Made by a program: the position numbers and the translations under genes. From Papio anubis (lineage: Eukaryota; Chordata; Mammalia; Primates; Cercopithecidae): a DNA stretch of 64,000 nucleotides. Below are positions 11,291-25,400 of this stretch, one piece after another; the first letter of the stretch is position 1; each line of letters starts with the position of its first letter. Where the stretch lies: assembly GCF_008728515.1 (NCBI RefSeq), contig NC_044980.1, forward strand, positions 60,509,590 through 60,573,589, written 5' to 3'. Under the pieces are notes generated by a model. That model ran no database searches and had not been told where the DNA came from. It was given only the letters and a program-made list of their open reading frames with translations.

Positions 11291-14239
11291 GAAACCTGAG
11301 TATTAATAGAAATTTATCTGTAGTCACTGGTTTATACTAAGAGGAGTGGTGAAAAGAACAGGGTATTAAGATGGATACGTCCTATGTTTTCGTCGTCGTT
11401 CTTCTCTTTAATATTCCTGTAACTCAGTCATCTCAGGGCCAGCCTTTTTACCTATGCTGGGACTTCCTTCACAGTACAGCCTGTCATGGCCATGACTGAC
11501 TCTTTCTTAGTGGCGTCTGTTGGCAGAAATAATTATTTTGGAAATTTTCAGCCAACTGTATAAATCCTGAACTTCACATCTTTATTATTTTGCACCAACA
11601 CCAAGTATGTAAGACCCTCTACTCATCTGCCATTTCTTGTACTCTGACCTCCATACTGTTGGTTTCTCCCTATACTTATTCCTTTATCAGTAGAATCCTA
11701 TATGAGGCAAATAATATAAAACCCCATTCTAACTGATTTCACCATAGAGGGGACTTACTGACTCGTAACTGGAACGGTCAGGCTTTACAATTAGTTGATC
11801 TATGAGCTCTATGGTGTCTTTAAATATTTGGTTTCCTTCCTTTATTCTGCCATTCAAAGTGTCTGTTTTATCATAAATCAGATTCTGCTTATTCTCATAG
11901 GATGGCTGCCAGCTGCAATCAAGGACACAAGTGTACTGACACTTAGTGGGAATGAGACCCCCTTCTCTCACAGCATTCCAAGCAAGAGTACTGAGGGCAG
12001 GGACAGCTACCTTCAAAGAACATGAACTGTGTTGGGGGTGTATGAGTGTTGAGAGGAAGATGTGCATATAATTAGGTAGGGGAAGAGGTTAATGGCTAGA
12101 TAACCAATTTGTATCTAACCATCTACTGCACTGACTTCTCCATTGTTATTTCTGGAACCCTTGTCCTAAGGTAAATAAACTCCTCCACTTTTTCATACTC
12201 TTCCCTGGATCTTCGCTTCTCTTCCTGACCTTTTCTAAAATCCACTGAACCCTGACAAAAATATTTCCCATGCATCCCTCTTCCTCCCACACCCCATACC
12301 ACAAAGTAAGGAGGAAAGATCAGTATCTTTTCCCCCAGAGGCCCCCCTGCAACCACTGTGATGTCCAGCACTTCTTCATTGTGTAAAAACACCTTTGAAG
12401 CTCATGATCTGGTTTTCCCATTTTATATCCTGCTCATGTTGTCTCCCCCAGTCAGCTGGGAGTTCCTTCTTCAGGTACTCGGGTTCCTGGTTCAGTCTTC
12501 CTTTCTCCTCCCAGGATCCACCATCAATCTGCTGACTCCAGTGTTCACATAGGCAATTTATCCAAACTAGACTCTTGTTTCTTTACCCTCTTGCAGAGAA
12601 ACTGCTTAATCCTTGAGGTCTTAAATTCAGATATCTCACATTTTTACTATAACCTGACTACTCCCATTTTACTGTTTTATTGATTTTACTGAGACTATAG
12701 TTTTTCTGTCTAAAACATTGATCACGTTTTATATTCCATTTCTTCCTATCTCTGTAGGGAGCTCAGTCTCTCTAAATACCTTAATAATGTAATTGAAAAA
12801 AAAGGTGGTTTCAAGTAGTATCATAACTATGATAAATTTCTTAAACATTTTGTGCAAATTTAAAACATATTTATTCCCAAATCTTTTGATCTAAAACCAA
12901 GGCCTTTTGTTAACTATAAATGATTTGATTGGCATTTCTTACTGTCCTTGTATAAACTACACCTATAATGCATCATCTTTGATTTCCAGTTTCAGCTTCT
13001 CGAAAGTGGAACATGAGTATAAGAAACATATAAGTAGCATGAATTCAGAAGCCTTCTGAATTGTCACAATTCCTTTCCCAATCTTTCATAAGGACAAGTT
13101 TTTTGTGGGAGTTGAATTTTTTTGTAACTCTCTTTTTTAAAGTATTTCTGAAACCTTTTACGTATCCCAGAAATAAGTTTTTAAATTTCGTATACGTTTA
13201 ATCAGTCAAATATTTAAATTACATGAAAATAAGCATAACAGGCATAAACAGGTTTTGGAACAACAGGCTTAACCGTTAGTATGTAACTCAACTGGTGGAA
13301 GAAGAAATGTGAAAATGTATTAGAAAATAGCCTGGCAGCCTCAAGTTGTAAGCATCAACTAGTATGTGGACATGAGTTCTTGTGGAGAGTAAAGATGAGG
13401 AGGTCAGTATTTAGGTCTCTCCTATGTGAAAAATGTATCTATTCTGTGTCTCAACCTCTTTCAGCTACACTGCATTAGCTCTTCTTCTTTCCATGGCCAA
13501 ATCCACAGAGAATTGCCTAGGTGCACACTGTCTCCAGTTCTTCACCTCTTCCTTATTCCTCCATCATAGTAGTCAGACCTATACCCCTGCTGCTCCCCTG
13601 ATGCTGCTTTAGCCAGAGTCGTGAATGGCATTCTGCTGCTGTATTCAACAAAGACTTTTCAGTTTTTCTCAACATCTGTATGTTTGGTACTGTTTTCACT
13701 GCTTACTTGTTACAACTTCCTAGAACCCATCTTGGCCTAATGTTCCTTCTGCCTCAGTGATCATATTAGAGTTAGGGCCCCAATGCTTTTCTCTCCTCTG
13801 CAGACTCCCTTGGGTACTCCTGTAAATACGATTACCACTTAATATTAATGAATTCCTCTTACATGTTCTGTAGCCACTTCAAACTTGGCATGTCCAAAAT
13901 TGAGTTTCTCTTTTTTCCCCCAAAAACCTCCTTTCCCTTGACTCTCTTGACTCTCTCACCTCCACCACCTCCATCCATTCAGTACCAAGTCCTATTGAGT
14001 CCAACTCCTGAATATATTTTAAATCATTCCAATTCCCCCTATTTCCTAGTTTTGTATACTTTAATCATGAGCCCCAATTACAGCCCCAAGAACAACTTCT
14101 CTCTTGATCTCTTTTACAAACCTTTCAACTCATTATAATTTGAGCGATTTCTCTAAAATACAAATCTGGTATCTCTCACCTGATTAAAACCCTTCTATGG
14201 CTCTCGAATTGCCTTCAGAATAAGATTAGATGTTTGGGG

Positions 14240-14407
14240 GAGTTTTTTGTTGTTGTTGTTGTTGTTTTAATGTTGTTTTAATGTTTCATGTAGACAATGT
14301 TTCACTATTTTGCCCAGGCTGGTCTTGAACCCTGGACCTTAAGCAATCTGCCTGCCTCAGCCTCTCAAAATGTTGGAATTATAGGCATGAGCCACGATGC
14401 CTGGCCA
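14240..14407 (-). mobile_element. Alu fragment, antisense, with (GTT)n
   Basis: A (TGT)n microsatellite at about 14247-14267 leads into an antisense left-arm Alu with 'gcccaggctggtcttgaac' and 'ggcatgagccacgatgcctggcc'. Only one arm is present. Confidence 0.85.
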
Positions 14408-14779
14408 AGGTTAGAGGTTCTGATGATTCCCAAGGCTCTTCATTTGCTAAATGTCTCTACTTACCTTTTCAGCCTTCTCTCCCCTTATGGCATTACCTTT
14501 GGATAATTCCTACACATTGTTCAAATGTTGGTTTGCTAGTTGCTCTTTCTAGAACATCTTTCTTGACACATTCGCCCTGCCCCAAGACCAGAATGGAGTT
14601 CCCTTCTTTTAGAGTTTTCTCTGCTTACCCTTGTCATAACACTCATCTCAGTGTAGTATAATTGCATGTTTATCCATTTGTCCTTTCTACTATGTTAGAA
14701 TGTCAGGGTCTAAGACAATTTGCCATTTATCCCCATCGTCTGTCATGAACTGGATACAGTACATGCTCATAAGTATTAG

Positions 14780-15140
14780 CTGGATGAATGACTTTAAACA
14801 AGTCACTTAGTCTCTCTGAGGCTTCAGTTGCTTCATTAGAAGAGAATACCTACCTTATAAGGTTGTTTTGGGGTCCTGTAAGATAATAGAAATGAAGCTT
14901 AGCATAGTGGTTAAGAATATGGGTTCTGGATCCATACTGCCTGGCTTTTAATCCTACCTGTGACCCTACAACTAGCTGCATGGCTTTAGGGAAGTTACTT
15001 AACTTTGTGTGTTAGTTTTCTCTTCAGTAAAACAAGACTAACCACAGTATATAACTTAGAGGGTTGTTGGATGACTGAGTGAGTTACTGCATGGGAAGTA
15101 TTTTGAACCGTGCCTGAACAGACAATAAATGTTAGCTACT
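14780..15140 (+). repeat. MIR pair
   Basis: Two MIR-like stretches lie head to tail. The first has 'caagtcacttagtctctctgag' and 'ttataaggttgtttt'. The second has 'tagcatagtggttaagaa', 'gaagttacttaactttgtg' and 'gacaataaatgttagct'. Both are in sense orientation. Confidence 0.7.
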
Positions 15141-15535
15141 AAATATAACATTTTTATTTATAAGCCCTAAAATTATATATACTTACATTTATGTATGTAT
15201 GTGCATGTGTATACAGATAGAGAGAGAAACATGGCATCAGTATTACTAGTTTGAATGTTTTAAGGGAGTAAAGACTGGTATCATTATTCTTAACAATTTC
15301 TTTTTTCTTTTTTTCTTTTAGGATAATGCCATAGTTATCCCAGAGTTTATTTTCCAAGTCTTAAATTCAAATTGTCATTCTTAATTTACATGAAATTTTG
15401 GTTAAGAAAATTGATGTTCAGTATAGGAAGAGAAGTTTTCAATGTTTCCTTGCTAAACTTGCAAGGTTTTTTTGAGTCTATGTACATAGTAGGTGGAAGT
15501 TAGCACTGGAAAAATATTAAAATAAAAAAGATACT

Positions 15536-15830
15536 GGCCAGGTGCAGTGGCTCACACCTGTAATCCCAGTACTTTGTGAGGCCGGGGCAGGAGGATTGCT
15601 TGAGCTCAGGAGTTCAAAACCAGCCTGGGCAATATGGGGAGACCTCATCTCTACAAATAATTTTTAAAAATTAGCTGGGTATGGTGGTATGTCCCTGTAG
15701 TTTCAGCTATTTGGGAGGTTGGGGTTGGAGGAACACTTGAGCCGATGAAGTCAAGGCTGCAGTGAACTATGATCACATCACTGCCCTCCATCGTGGACAA
15801 CAGAATGAGACCCTGTCTTAAAAAAAAGAG
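15536..15830 (+). mobile_element. Alu, sense, AluJ-like
   Basis: Starts 'ggccaggtgcagtggctcac' and ends 'gaccctgtcttaaaaaaaag'. Strongly diverged in the right arm. It lies about 320 bp upstream of exon 2. Confidence 0.9.
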
Positions 15831-16149
15831 AGAGGGAAGATTACTGATTTAATTTATGAAGGAAAATTATTACAGCTTCAACACCTGACTTTATTTTTCT
15901 ATATGATTTAATTACACAAACAATTCAGTGTTTGAATTATACAAATTTCATTAAAACTATGTAATTATGCAAGAAAAATAGAAAATACAAGTTACTTAGT
16001 TTTGTGCATATGTGTTCACCTGAAAATATTTGCTTGTTTTTTAAAAAAGTTATTTTTAATTTAAAATTTAATTTTATAATGCACATTCATATGTTGACTT
16101 TGAACCAACCGAAATCCCTAATTCTTATTCTTTTTCTGATTCTTTTTAG

Positions 16150-16409
16150 AGTTGGTGGTTCCAGGAATTTACTCAGAATGACATTAGGAAGAGAAGTGAT
16201 GTCTTCTCTTCAGGCAATGTCTTCCTATACTGTGGCTGGCAGAAATGTTTTAAGATGGGATCTTTCACCAGAGCAAATTAAAACAAGAACTGAGGAGCTC
16301 ATTGTGCAAACCAAACAGGTGTATGATGCTGTTGGAATGCTCGGTATTGAGGAAGTAACTTATGAGAACTGTCTGCAGGCACTGGCAGATATAGAAGTAA
16401 AGTATATAG
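16150..16409 (+). CDS. NLN: NLN exon 2 (residues 15-100)
   Basis: 260 nt. The acceptor is a T-rich tract plus AG at 16148-16149. The first base completes an Arg codon begun in exon 1. The donor G|gtaggt at 16410 splits the next codon (Val101) after its first base. It encodes the N-terminal helical region, from VGGSRN through LRMTLGREVM to IEVKYI. An internal ATG at 16178-16180 (Met24, context ..CAGAATGACA) is a possible alternative start if exon 1 is bypassed; alternative starts are known to alter mitochondrial targeting in this enzyme. The open frame extends 146 bases upstream of the exon to an ATG at 16004, but that part is intron and is not homologous to neurolysin. Confidence 0.96.
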
Positions 16410-19400
16410 GTAGGTCAGATGCAGAAGCTTATCAGTGTTCCACTTTGTGGACATCTTAAATCATTTCATGCTTTCTCTCTTTCAGTTTTTCAGTTTTACA
16501 AGCATTGATTTTTACATAATTGCTTAAAATTTAATTATGTAAGATTTTAAAATTGTTTATGTTGGCAAAGGTGCTATAAAATGTACACTGATTACACTGC
16601 TTTCTGGAGAGCATTTTGGCAATGTGTCAGAACTTTTAAGATATTCATACCCTTTCCCATTAATTCCATACCTAGACATTTATTCTAGGAAAATAATCAT
16701 ATATATGGAAAATTCATGTATCAATTTATGTATAAGTAGGTATTCTTGTCATATCATAGGCTTAGAAACAATTCCCAAGTGTCATCCAATAGATTAGATA
16801 AACAAATTATAAAACATCCATCCTCTGGAATGCTGTATAATCATTAAAATCATGGTTTACAGGCAGTGTTTAATGACACGGGGAAAAGGACACAGAAGAA
16901 CTGGAAGAAAATAAACAAATTTTATCAACGGTTTTGTTAGGATTCTCCAGAGAAATTGAACCTATAGGGTGTGTGTGTGTGCGCGTGTGTGTGTAAGTAT
17001 ATATATGTAAATATGTGTATGTGTGGGAAGAGAGAGATCGATTGATAGATTGATTATAGGGAATTGGCTTACATGATTAAGGCGTCTGGAAAGTCCAGAA
17101 TCTCAGTGTGGGCTGGTAGGCTTGAGACCCAAGAGAGCTGATGTTCCAGCTCCAGTCCAAAGGCCAGTAGCCTAGAGGCCCAGAAGAGCCGGTAGTGCCG
17201 AAGTCTGGGGACTGCAGGAGGATTCTCCCTTGTTCAGGGAGTCTTTTAGGCCCTAAACTGATTGGATATTGGCCACCACATTATAGAGGGCAGTCTACTT
17301 TACTCAGGCTCATCACTCTAATGTTAATCTCATCAAAAACACCCTCCAAGTTAACACATAAGATTAATCATCAGAATGTTTAATGTATCAGGTGATGGGT
17401 TTATAGCTAATTTTTACTTTCCTCTTTATGTATTTCTCTATTTTCTGCCCTGACATACATTATTTTTATAACATATTAGACCCTTCAAGTTATAAGGAAT
17501 GAAGATTCCCTTTGGTTACCTCTAAGGGTTGGACATATTTTGTAGAATGATTATGACAGACAATCTTGGCTGTATATCCAAGTTTCATAAGAGAATATAA
17601 GATAGCTGCAGAACTGGTGATCGTAAACATTCGTGTGCATTTTGTAATTTGAAAGATTGTCAGAATCCAGCATAGCCCTAGTGACGTGGTCATCTCCTTG
17701 CCCCACTATCCCTTCATTCTCTATGTTTCACTGTAAAAAAGACTTGGCTGTTTTCTCTTATCTCAGCATTTGTTTCAGTTTCTGCTCCTACCAGCAACTG
17801 CTTCACCTTCATTAATGGCTTCTCAATCTTATTACACGTCTTGAATTTAAACTCCTGAATAAAAGGCTCTGATTGTCTTCATTAGTCACAGTCAAAGGGA
17901 TAGAGTTAGTCCCTATTCAGCAGAGCTTTTCCAGCTGGCGACTTCATGTGCGTGTACCATCATGGATGTGGTTTATCCTTGGTTCAGGTGCTCACTTCTT
18001 CAGTCACTTGTGGCCAAGATGGTATAGCAACCCATAACTTAGGCATTTGAGACAAAGTCTCACTCTGTCACCCAGGCTGGAGTGCTATGGCACAATCCTA
18101 GCTCACTGCAGCCTCGAACTCTTGGGCTCAAGAGATCCTCCTGCCTCAGCTTCCTGAGTAGCTGACACTGCAGGCCTGTTCCACCATGCCCAGCTAATTT
18201 TTACATTTTGTGTGGAGATGGAGTTTCACTATGTTGTCCAGGCTTGTCTCATGTATGTTGCCCACTCCTTGTCTCCGGTGATCCTTCTGCCTTGGCTCCC
18301 AAAGCACTGGGCTTACAGATGTGAGCCACTATGAGTGGCTCAAACAAAATCTTTTAAAAATAATTACTTTAAATTGTTTTTCTCTCAATAATAGATCTTT
18401 TCAGCATACTTTCAAGTTTGTGATATTTGTTCTTGCTCCTCTATAAATTTATTTTTATGGGTTAATTATTGAAAATTGTGAGTTTGGGAATAGATTTTTT
18501 AAAAACTAACTTTCTCTTATCTGGGCATATTCTCCGTGTCCTTTATGCCTCTCACAGTAGCTGTTGAAACCTTGTTTGTCTAGTAGTGTCAGGCACTGGG
18601 CATCAGCATTGTCTATAGTTTGGCAGTGAGAGCATAAATCTGGTTCCAGGTCTTTGTGGCAAAGTAAGGAAGGAAATGGCTTTCAGCATCTTTGTTTGCT
18701 TAAGAATATGTTTCTAATTGTAGGCTCCTGCATTTGATGTTGCTTATATAAGTTTTTGAGCAATTTTTATTCCTTCTTAATACATTTTATAGCTAATTTA
18801 TTTTATTTTATTTATTTTATTTATTTATTTTTTGAGACGGAGTTTCACTCCTGTTGCCCAGGCTGGAGTGCAGTCGCACAATCTTGGCTCACTGCAACCT
18901 CCGCCTCCCAGGTTCAATCAATTCTCCTGCCTCAGCCTCCCTAGTAGCTGGGATTACAGGCATGCACCACCACACTCTGCTCATTTTGTACTTTTAGTAG
19001 AGACAGGGTTTCACCATGTTGGGCAGGCTGGTCTCAAACTCCTGACTCCAGGTGATCCACCTACCTCAGCCTCCCAAAGTGCTGGGATTATAGGCATGAG
19101 CCACCGTTTTATAACTAATTTTTAAAAGTAAACATATTGCAACCATGTAGTTAACCATTATCACTTAAATAAGTGCTGTATTAAATTTCAAAATTTTCTA
19201 TTCCATTCTTTCCTTAACCGACAGACATAAAATTATATATTAAATCCTAAAAGTATAATTTCATAATTTGATATTTCAAAAATATACCTTATGGATTTAT
19301 TCTGGTATTTGTGGCAAGTATTTCTAATAGCTTTATTTGTAACAGTGTTTTAAGAGGACTGATATGAGTGAGGCAGTTTGTTTAACTGTATAATTTCTTG

Positions 19401-22400
19401 CTGTATAAAGGATAGCTCTACAGTCTCCTAGAGATCATATGGAAATTTTACTGTTTATAATACCTTCACAATACTGAAGTTAATCAAATAAAAATTCACT
19501 TATTTTCACAGCATAGCACAACCATCACTATAAACCCATACTTATTTTTGTTGTATAGTATTGGTTATTTCACTGACATCAGAGATTTTTACCCAATTAA
19601 AGTCAAAATAGAAATTGATGAAAAACCCAAGAACCAACTTTAATATGTGAAGATCAAACCAAACGAAATTATCATTGTTATTTAACAGGAATGTCTCCAA
19701 TGTCTAGCTACTTACTGGATGTGTCCACTTAGATTTCTGGGAATCCTTTGAAATTATCTGGAATTTTGAATGTTTTTATGTATGTGTGCATTTGGGATAG
19801 GGTCCATTGCTTTGATTAGATTTTTCTATGGAGTCTTTATCTTTTTATGTACCCTTTCCCCATCCCAGATCCTAAGATGCCTCAGTATAGGAACTGTGTC
19901 TTTCTCTTCCTACATTCCCAGTTGATAAATTATACCCTCAGGCCAGATGCAGTGGTTCACGCCTATAATCCTAATAGTTTAGGAGGCTGAGGTGGGAGGA
20001 TCACTTTAGCCCAGGAGTTAGAGACCAGCCTGGGAAATATGGCAAAACCCCATCTCTACAAAAAATACAAAAATTAACTGAGTGTCTGTGGTCCCAGACA
20101 CTCAGTGGTGTTGGGGAAGGAGGGTGCTGAGGCAGGAGGGTTGCTTGAGCCTGGCAAGTTAAGGCTGTAGTGAGTCGTGATTGCACCACTGCACTCCAGT
20201 CTGGACGACAAAGCCTGGGCGACAAAGCAAGACCCTGTCTCAAAAAAAAAAAAAAAAAAATTATACCCCAGTGTACTTCGATAAGTGCTCAGCTCACATC
20301 CTTACCGTTCATAATGCCAACTGGAACAGCCAAGTCCTGCATTAGATGCTTTTTCTTGGTAGCCTTAGGAGCCTTTATAGAAAGTATAAAATAAAATAAA
20401 ATAAAACTTTTATTGGCATGAGAATTCACTGGGTATGAGGTATTTGGCTTAATACTGATTTGGCAAGTCCTGTTGTGTGGTAATATTTTGGTCTCTATCC
20501 GCAGTGGAAAGGACCATGCTAGACTTTCCCCAGCATGTATCCTCTGACAAAGAAGTACGAGCAGCAAGTACAGAAGCAGACAAAAGACTTTCTCGTTTTG
20601 ATATTGAGATGAGCATGAGAGGAGATATATTTGAGAGAATTGTTCGTTTGCAGGTAAGTGGTATTATAAATCCCTTTAAAGAGGGGAAAACTACAACAAA
20701 AAAGAACCTTCAATCATCAATAAAACATACTGATTGGATTTTCTTAGATTTTGTTTCCAATGATTATAATACCATAATGGGCATTATATAGTATTACATA
20801 ATGTTAATTGTATCGTTGAGATTATGTTGAGCTGCTAATTCCATTCAATTAAAGACCAAATGTAGAAGAGAGAACATCTGTAAAGTCAAGGCTTTTTAAC
20901 GACATTATGAACTTAATGGTTGCTTGTAAGGCTTATCTTAGACCAAATCAATTAGAAGCAAATGGAATCAAGTTGTTTATCTTAAATCTCTTGTGGTTTG
21001 GGAACCATAATATTGATGACATACTGTTGATGCTGTATGCCAGTCATTCCTGTCTGTCATCCTTACATTTTTGAAGACTTGCGGAAATTATGGATAAATG
21101 TTCTAGGTGGGTCTGCCCAAGTGTATTTGATCTTTTTACCAGTGTTGATTTGCCTCCTAGCAGTTTCATCATGCCTTGCTTTCAATTTTTATTTTCATGA
21201 CACTTCAGCAATTTGTTTGGGAAAAAAAAACAGTTTTAAAATTCCAGGCATTTTTTGTGTGTGTGTTTAATTTTGCATGTTTCTTTCTGCAGAATCCCAA
21301 TTCTTTTTTTCCTTTTTAGCAGACCATGACAAGAGTTGAAATATTTTAAATTAAATGGCATTTTAATTTGTAACTCATTATACAATGTGTAATCAAGATT
21401 TAGACATGTAAGGTGTATATCCTGTTTATTTTCTCATATCAAACGTGCATTTTTCATCCTGTAATTGATAATCATATAATTCATAATAACTGATGAAAGT
21501 AACTTATGAAAATAACTTTATGATTATTCTTAATTAGCTAAATTGTTCTTCTTGCTCCTTTTGACCGCAGTTATTCTATGTGATTTGAATCATGGCCTTT
21601 TTAGTATCCCCATTTTGTTTCATCCCCAAATTACTTTTCTTTCTTGTTCTGTATTTTTTTATGTAATTTGGACTTTTTCCTAGAATTTCTAGTTTCCTTT
21701 GATTCATCCTATTTTCATCATGATTTCTAAGTTCTCATTTGAAATAATGTTTTTTATTTCACATTCTGTGATCTTATGAATGATACCAAGGTATGAAAGG
21801 TTTGTCACTTTAGATTCTTTGTCATAGAATACTTTTAAATTTCATATATTTGAGACCAGCCTGGCCAACATGGTGAAACTCTGTCTCTACTAAAAACACG
21901 AAAATCAGCCGGGCGTGGTGGCAAGCACCTGTATTCCCAGCTACTCGGGAGGCTGAGGCAGTAGAATTACTTGAACCCAGGAGGCAGAGGTTGCAGTGAG
22001 CCGAGACCATGCCATTGGGCTCCAGCCTGGGCAACAAGAGCAAAACTTCATCTAAAAAAAATACAAATTAATTAATTAATTAAAAATAGAAAAATTAGCT
22101 GGGAATGGTGGTGAGTGCCTGTAGTCCCAGCTACTCGGGAGGCTGAGGTGGGAGGATTGCTTGTGCCCAGGAGGTTGAGACTGCACTGAGCAGTGGTTGT
22201 GCCACTGTACTCCAGCCTGAGTCACAGAGTGAGACCATGTCTCAGAAAGAAAAAAAAAATCCACACATAAAGGCCTCATTAAGCTGGATAAATAGGATCT
22301 TAAATTTATGTGATGTCAGCAATTTCAGGCCTGCTCTACTGAAATTAGGATGCTCTGAATAATATTCCCAAGATACCAATAATGTATATAATCATCAAAT

Positions 22401-25400
22401 ATATTATCCCAATTGGATATAAAATGTTATTTTAGTTCTATTTTCCACTTAAAATTAATACATAGCAAAGTGAAATTACTTTTCATAATTCTTCATGCAA
22501 TAAGGGCTCCAGTTACCTATTGATGCATAACATATTACCTCAAAATTTAGTGACCTGAAATAGCAACAATCATTTTCTTTTCTCTCACAGTTTCTGTGGA
22601 TCAAGAATTCAGAAACGAATTAGTTGGACAGTTCTGACTTGGGGTCTGACGTGTGGTTTCAGGCAGTGGTGACTAGGGTTGAAGCAGGTAGGAACTAATC
22701 AGGCATCTGTCGTTATTCATGTAGTCTCAGGGGTATCTGTATTTGTCCATTTTCACATGGCTATAAAGAGTACCTGAGACTGGGTAATTTATAAAGAAAG
22801 AGGCTTAATTGACTCACAGTTCCACATGGCTGGGAGGCCTTAGGAACTTATAGTAATGGCAGAAGGCGAAGGGGAAGCAAGGCATGTCTTACATGGTATC
22901 AAGAGAGAGCGCTCAGGGGAAGCACCAGACACTTATCAAGCAATCAGATTTCGTAAGGACTCACTCACCATCACAAGAACAGCATAGGGGAAACCACCCC
23001 ATGATCCATTCACTTCCCACCACCTCCCTCCCTTGACATGTGGGAATTACAATTTGGATTACAATTTGAGATGAGATTTGAGTGGGGACACAGCCAAACT
23101 ATCATTGCGCCCCCGTCCCCTCCCAAATCTCATGTTCTTTTCACATTTCAAAACCAATCATGCCTCCCCAACAGTCCCCGATAGTCTTAATTCATTCCAG
23201 CATGAACTCATGAAGGGGTGGCCTGCCCCTCCACACCTGTGGGCGTTTCTCGTTAGGTGGAATGAGACACTTGAGAAAAGAAATGAGACACAGAGACAAA
23301 GTATAGAGAAAGAAAAGGTGGGCCCAGGGGACCGGCGCTCAGCATACAGAGGACCCACGCTGTCACCGGTCTCTGAGTTCCCTTAGTATTTATCGATAAT
23401 TACCTTTACCATCTTAGAAAAAAGGGAAGTAGCAGGATAATAGGATCATCATAGGGAGAAGGTCAGCAGTAAGACATATGAATAAAGATCTCTGTGACAT
23501 GAATAAGTTTAAGGAAAGTGCTGTGCCTTGATATGCATATGCAAACACCTTCATAAACCTTTTTAGTGCATAAAGAGCAGCATTGCGCTAGCAAGTCCCA
23601 CCTTTCGCCCTAAGGCGGTTTTCTCCTTTCTCGGTAAACAGAATATACAATCGGTTTTACGCCGAGATGTTCCATTGCCCAGGGACCGGCAGGAGACAGA
23701 TGCTTTTCTCTATCTCAAACGCCAACAACCGCCAAGAGGCCTTCTTTCCTCTTGTACTAGTCCTCCTCAGCACAGACCCTTCACGGGTATCAGGTTGGGG
23801 GACGATCAGGTCTTTCCCTTCCCACGATGCCATATTTCAGACTATCACATGGGGAGAAACCTTGGACAATACCTAGCTTTCCTAGGCAGAGGTCCCTGCG
23901 ACCTTTGGCAGTGTATGTGTCCCTGGGTACTTGAGATTAAGAGAATGGTGATGACTTTATCCAGCATACTGCCTTCAGGCACTTGTTTAACAAAGCACAC
24001 CCTGCACAGCCCAAAATCCTTTAAACCTTGAGTCACCACAGCACATGTCTCTTACAAGGACAAGGTTGGGGGTAGGGTCACAGATTAATGGCATCTCAAA
24101 TACAGAACAAAATGAAGTCTCTTATGTCTACTTCTTTCTATATAGACCCAGTAACAATCTGATCTTTCTTTCTTTTCCGCACAACTCAAAAGTCTAAGTC
24201 CAAAGTCTCCTCTGAGACAAGGCAAGTCCCTTCTGCCTATGAGTCTGTAAAATCAAAGACAAGTTAGTTACTTCTAAGATGCAATGCGGGTACAGGCATT
24301 GGGTAAATGTTCACATTCCAAATGGGAGAAATTGGCCAAAACGAAGGGGCCACAGGCCCTATGCAAGTGTAAAATCTGGCCAGGCAGTCATAAATCTTAA
24401 AACTCCAAAATCTCCTATGACTCCATGTCTCACATACAGGGCACGCTGATCCAAGGGGTGGGCTCCCATGGCCTTGGGTGGCTCTGCCTCTTGGTTCTCA
24501 GGTTACAACCCCTGCGACTGCTTTCACAGGCTGGTGTTGAGTGCCTGCAGTTTTTCCAGGTGCAGGGTGCAAGCTGTCATGGATCTACCACTCTGGAGTC
24601 TGGGGGGCAGTAGCCCTGTTCTCACAGCTCCACTAGGCAGTGCCCTAGTGGAGCTGTGGCAGGAGAGAGAGTGAGCTCAGGGGAAGCATCAGACACTTAT
24701 AAAACAACTAGGTCTTGTGAGAACTCACTCACTATCATGACAGCATGGGGGAAACTGATCACATGATCCAATCACCTCCTACCATGTCCCTCCCTCAATA
24801 CATGGGGATTAAAATTCAGATTACAATTCAAGATGAGATTTGGTTGGGCCACAGACAAATGATATCAGTGTCTTAGTTAGATTGGGCTACCATAACAAAA
24901 TACCATAGACTGAATCCTTTAAATGACAGAAATTAACTTTTTCACAGTTGTAGAGGCTACAAGTCCAAGATCAGTGTGCCAGCATGGTTGGGTTCTGGTG
25001 ATAGCCCTCTTCCTGGCTTGCGGATGGCTGCTTCCCTTCCCTGCTGGCCGTTCCTCAGTGTGTGCACATGGTACAGGTTGGGAGGTGGGGGACAGGAAGG
25101 TCGAGGGGAGAGAGAGACAGGGAGAACTCTTCTTCTTTTCCTAAAAGGCCACAATCCTGTCAGATTAAGAACTGCCCTTCTGACCTCATTTAACCTTAAT
25201 TACCTGCCAAAAGCCTATTTACAAATACAGCCACACTGGGGATAGGGCTTCTACAAAAGAACTTGAAAGGACACAGTTCAGTCCATAGCACAGAGCGTCT
25301 CCATGTGGTCCATTTGTGTGGGTTAATTTGGGTTTCCTTACAGTGTGGTGGTATCAGGATGGTAGGACTTCTTTCATGAGACTCTGCTCCGACACGAGCG

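Larger units (their letters stand above)
1..16149 (+). other. NLN: NLN intron 1 (3' part)
   Basis: This is the intron before the first exon seen, and its 5' end is outside the window. It ends with a T-rich tract and AG at 16148-16149. Recognised repeats are listed separately. The stretches 676-3400, 6860-7780, 8440-9590, 9900-10650 and 11295-14240 are AT-rich. They show no gene, no RNA gene and no repeat I can name with confidence, apart from short MIR/L2-like pieces. The part from about 5000 to 5570, resuming around 5850-6080, resembles an ancient mammalian interspersed repeat ('gatcagatttacattt', 'gacatccaagtggagctg') whose family I do not name. Confidence 0.85.
16410..20504 (+). other. NLN: NLN intron 2 (4095 bp)
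   Basis: GT at 16410-16411 and AG at 20503-20504. It holds an L1/L2-like remnant, an MLT2 LTR, three Alus and simple repeats, all listed separately. 17390-18040, 18350-18780 and 19125-19925 are AT-rich and hold nothing I recognise. Confidence 0.95.

Noticed and set aside
11729..12392. Two successive minus-strand open frames (112 and 89 codons)
   Set aside because: The frames differ, no homology is recognised and there is no gene structure between them.
16004..16149. Open frame upstream of exon 2 with an ATG at 16004
   Set aside because: It is in frame with exon 2, but a good 3' splice site ends at 16149 and the upstream peptide does not match neurolysin. It is intron read-through.
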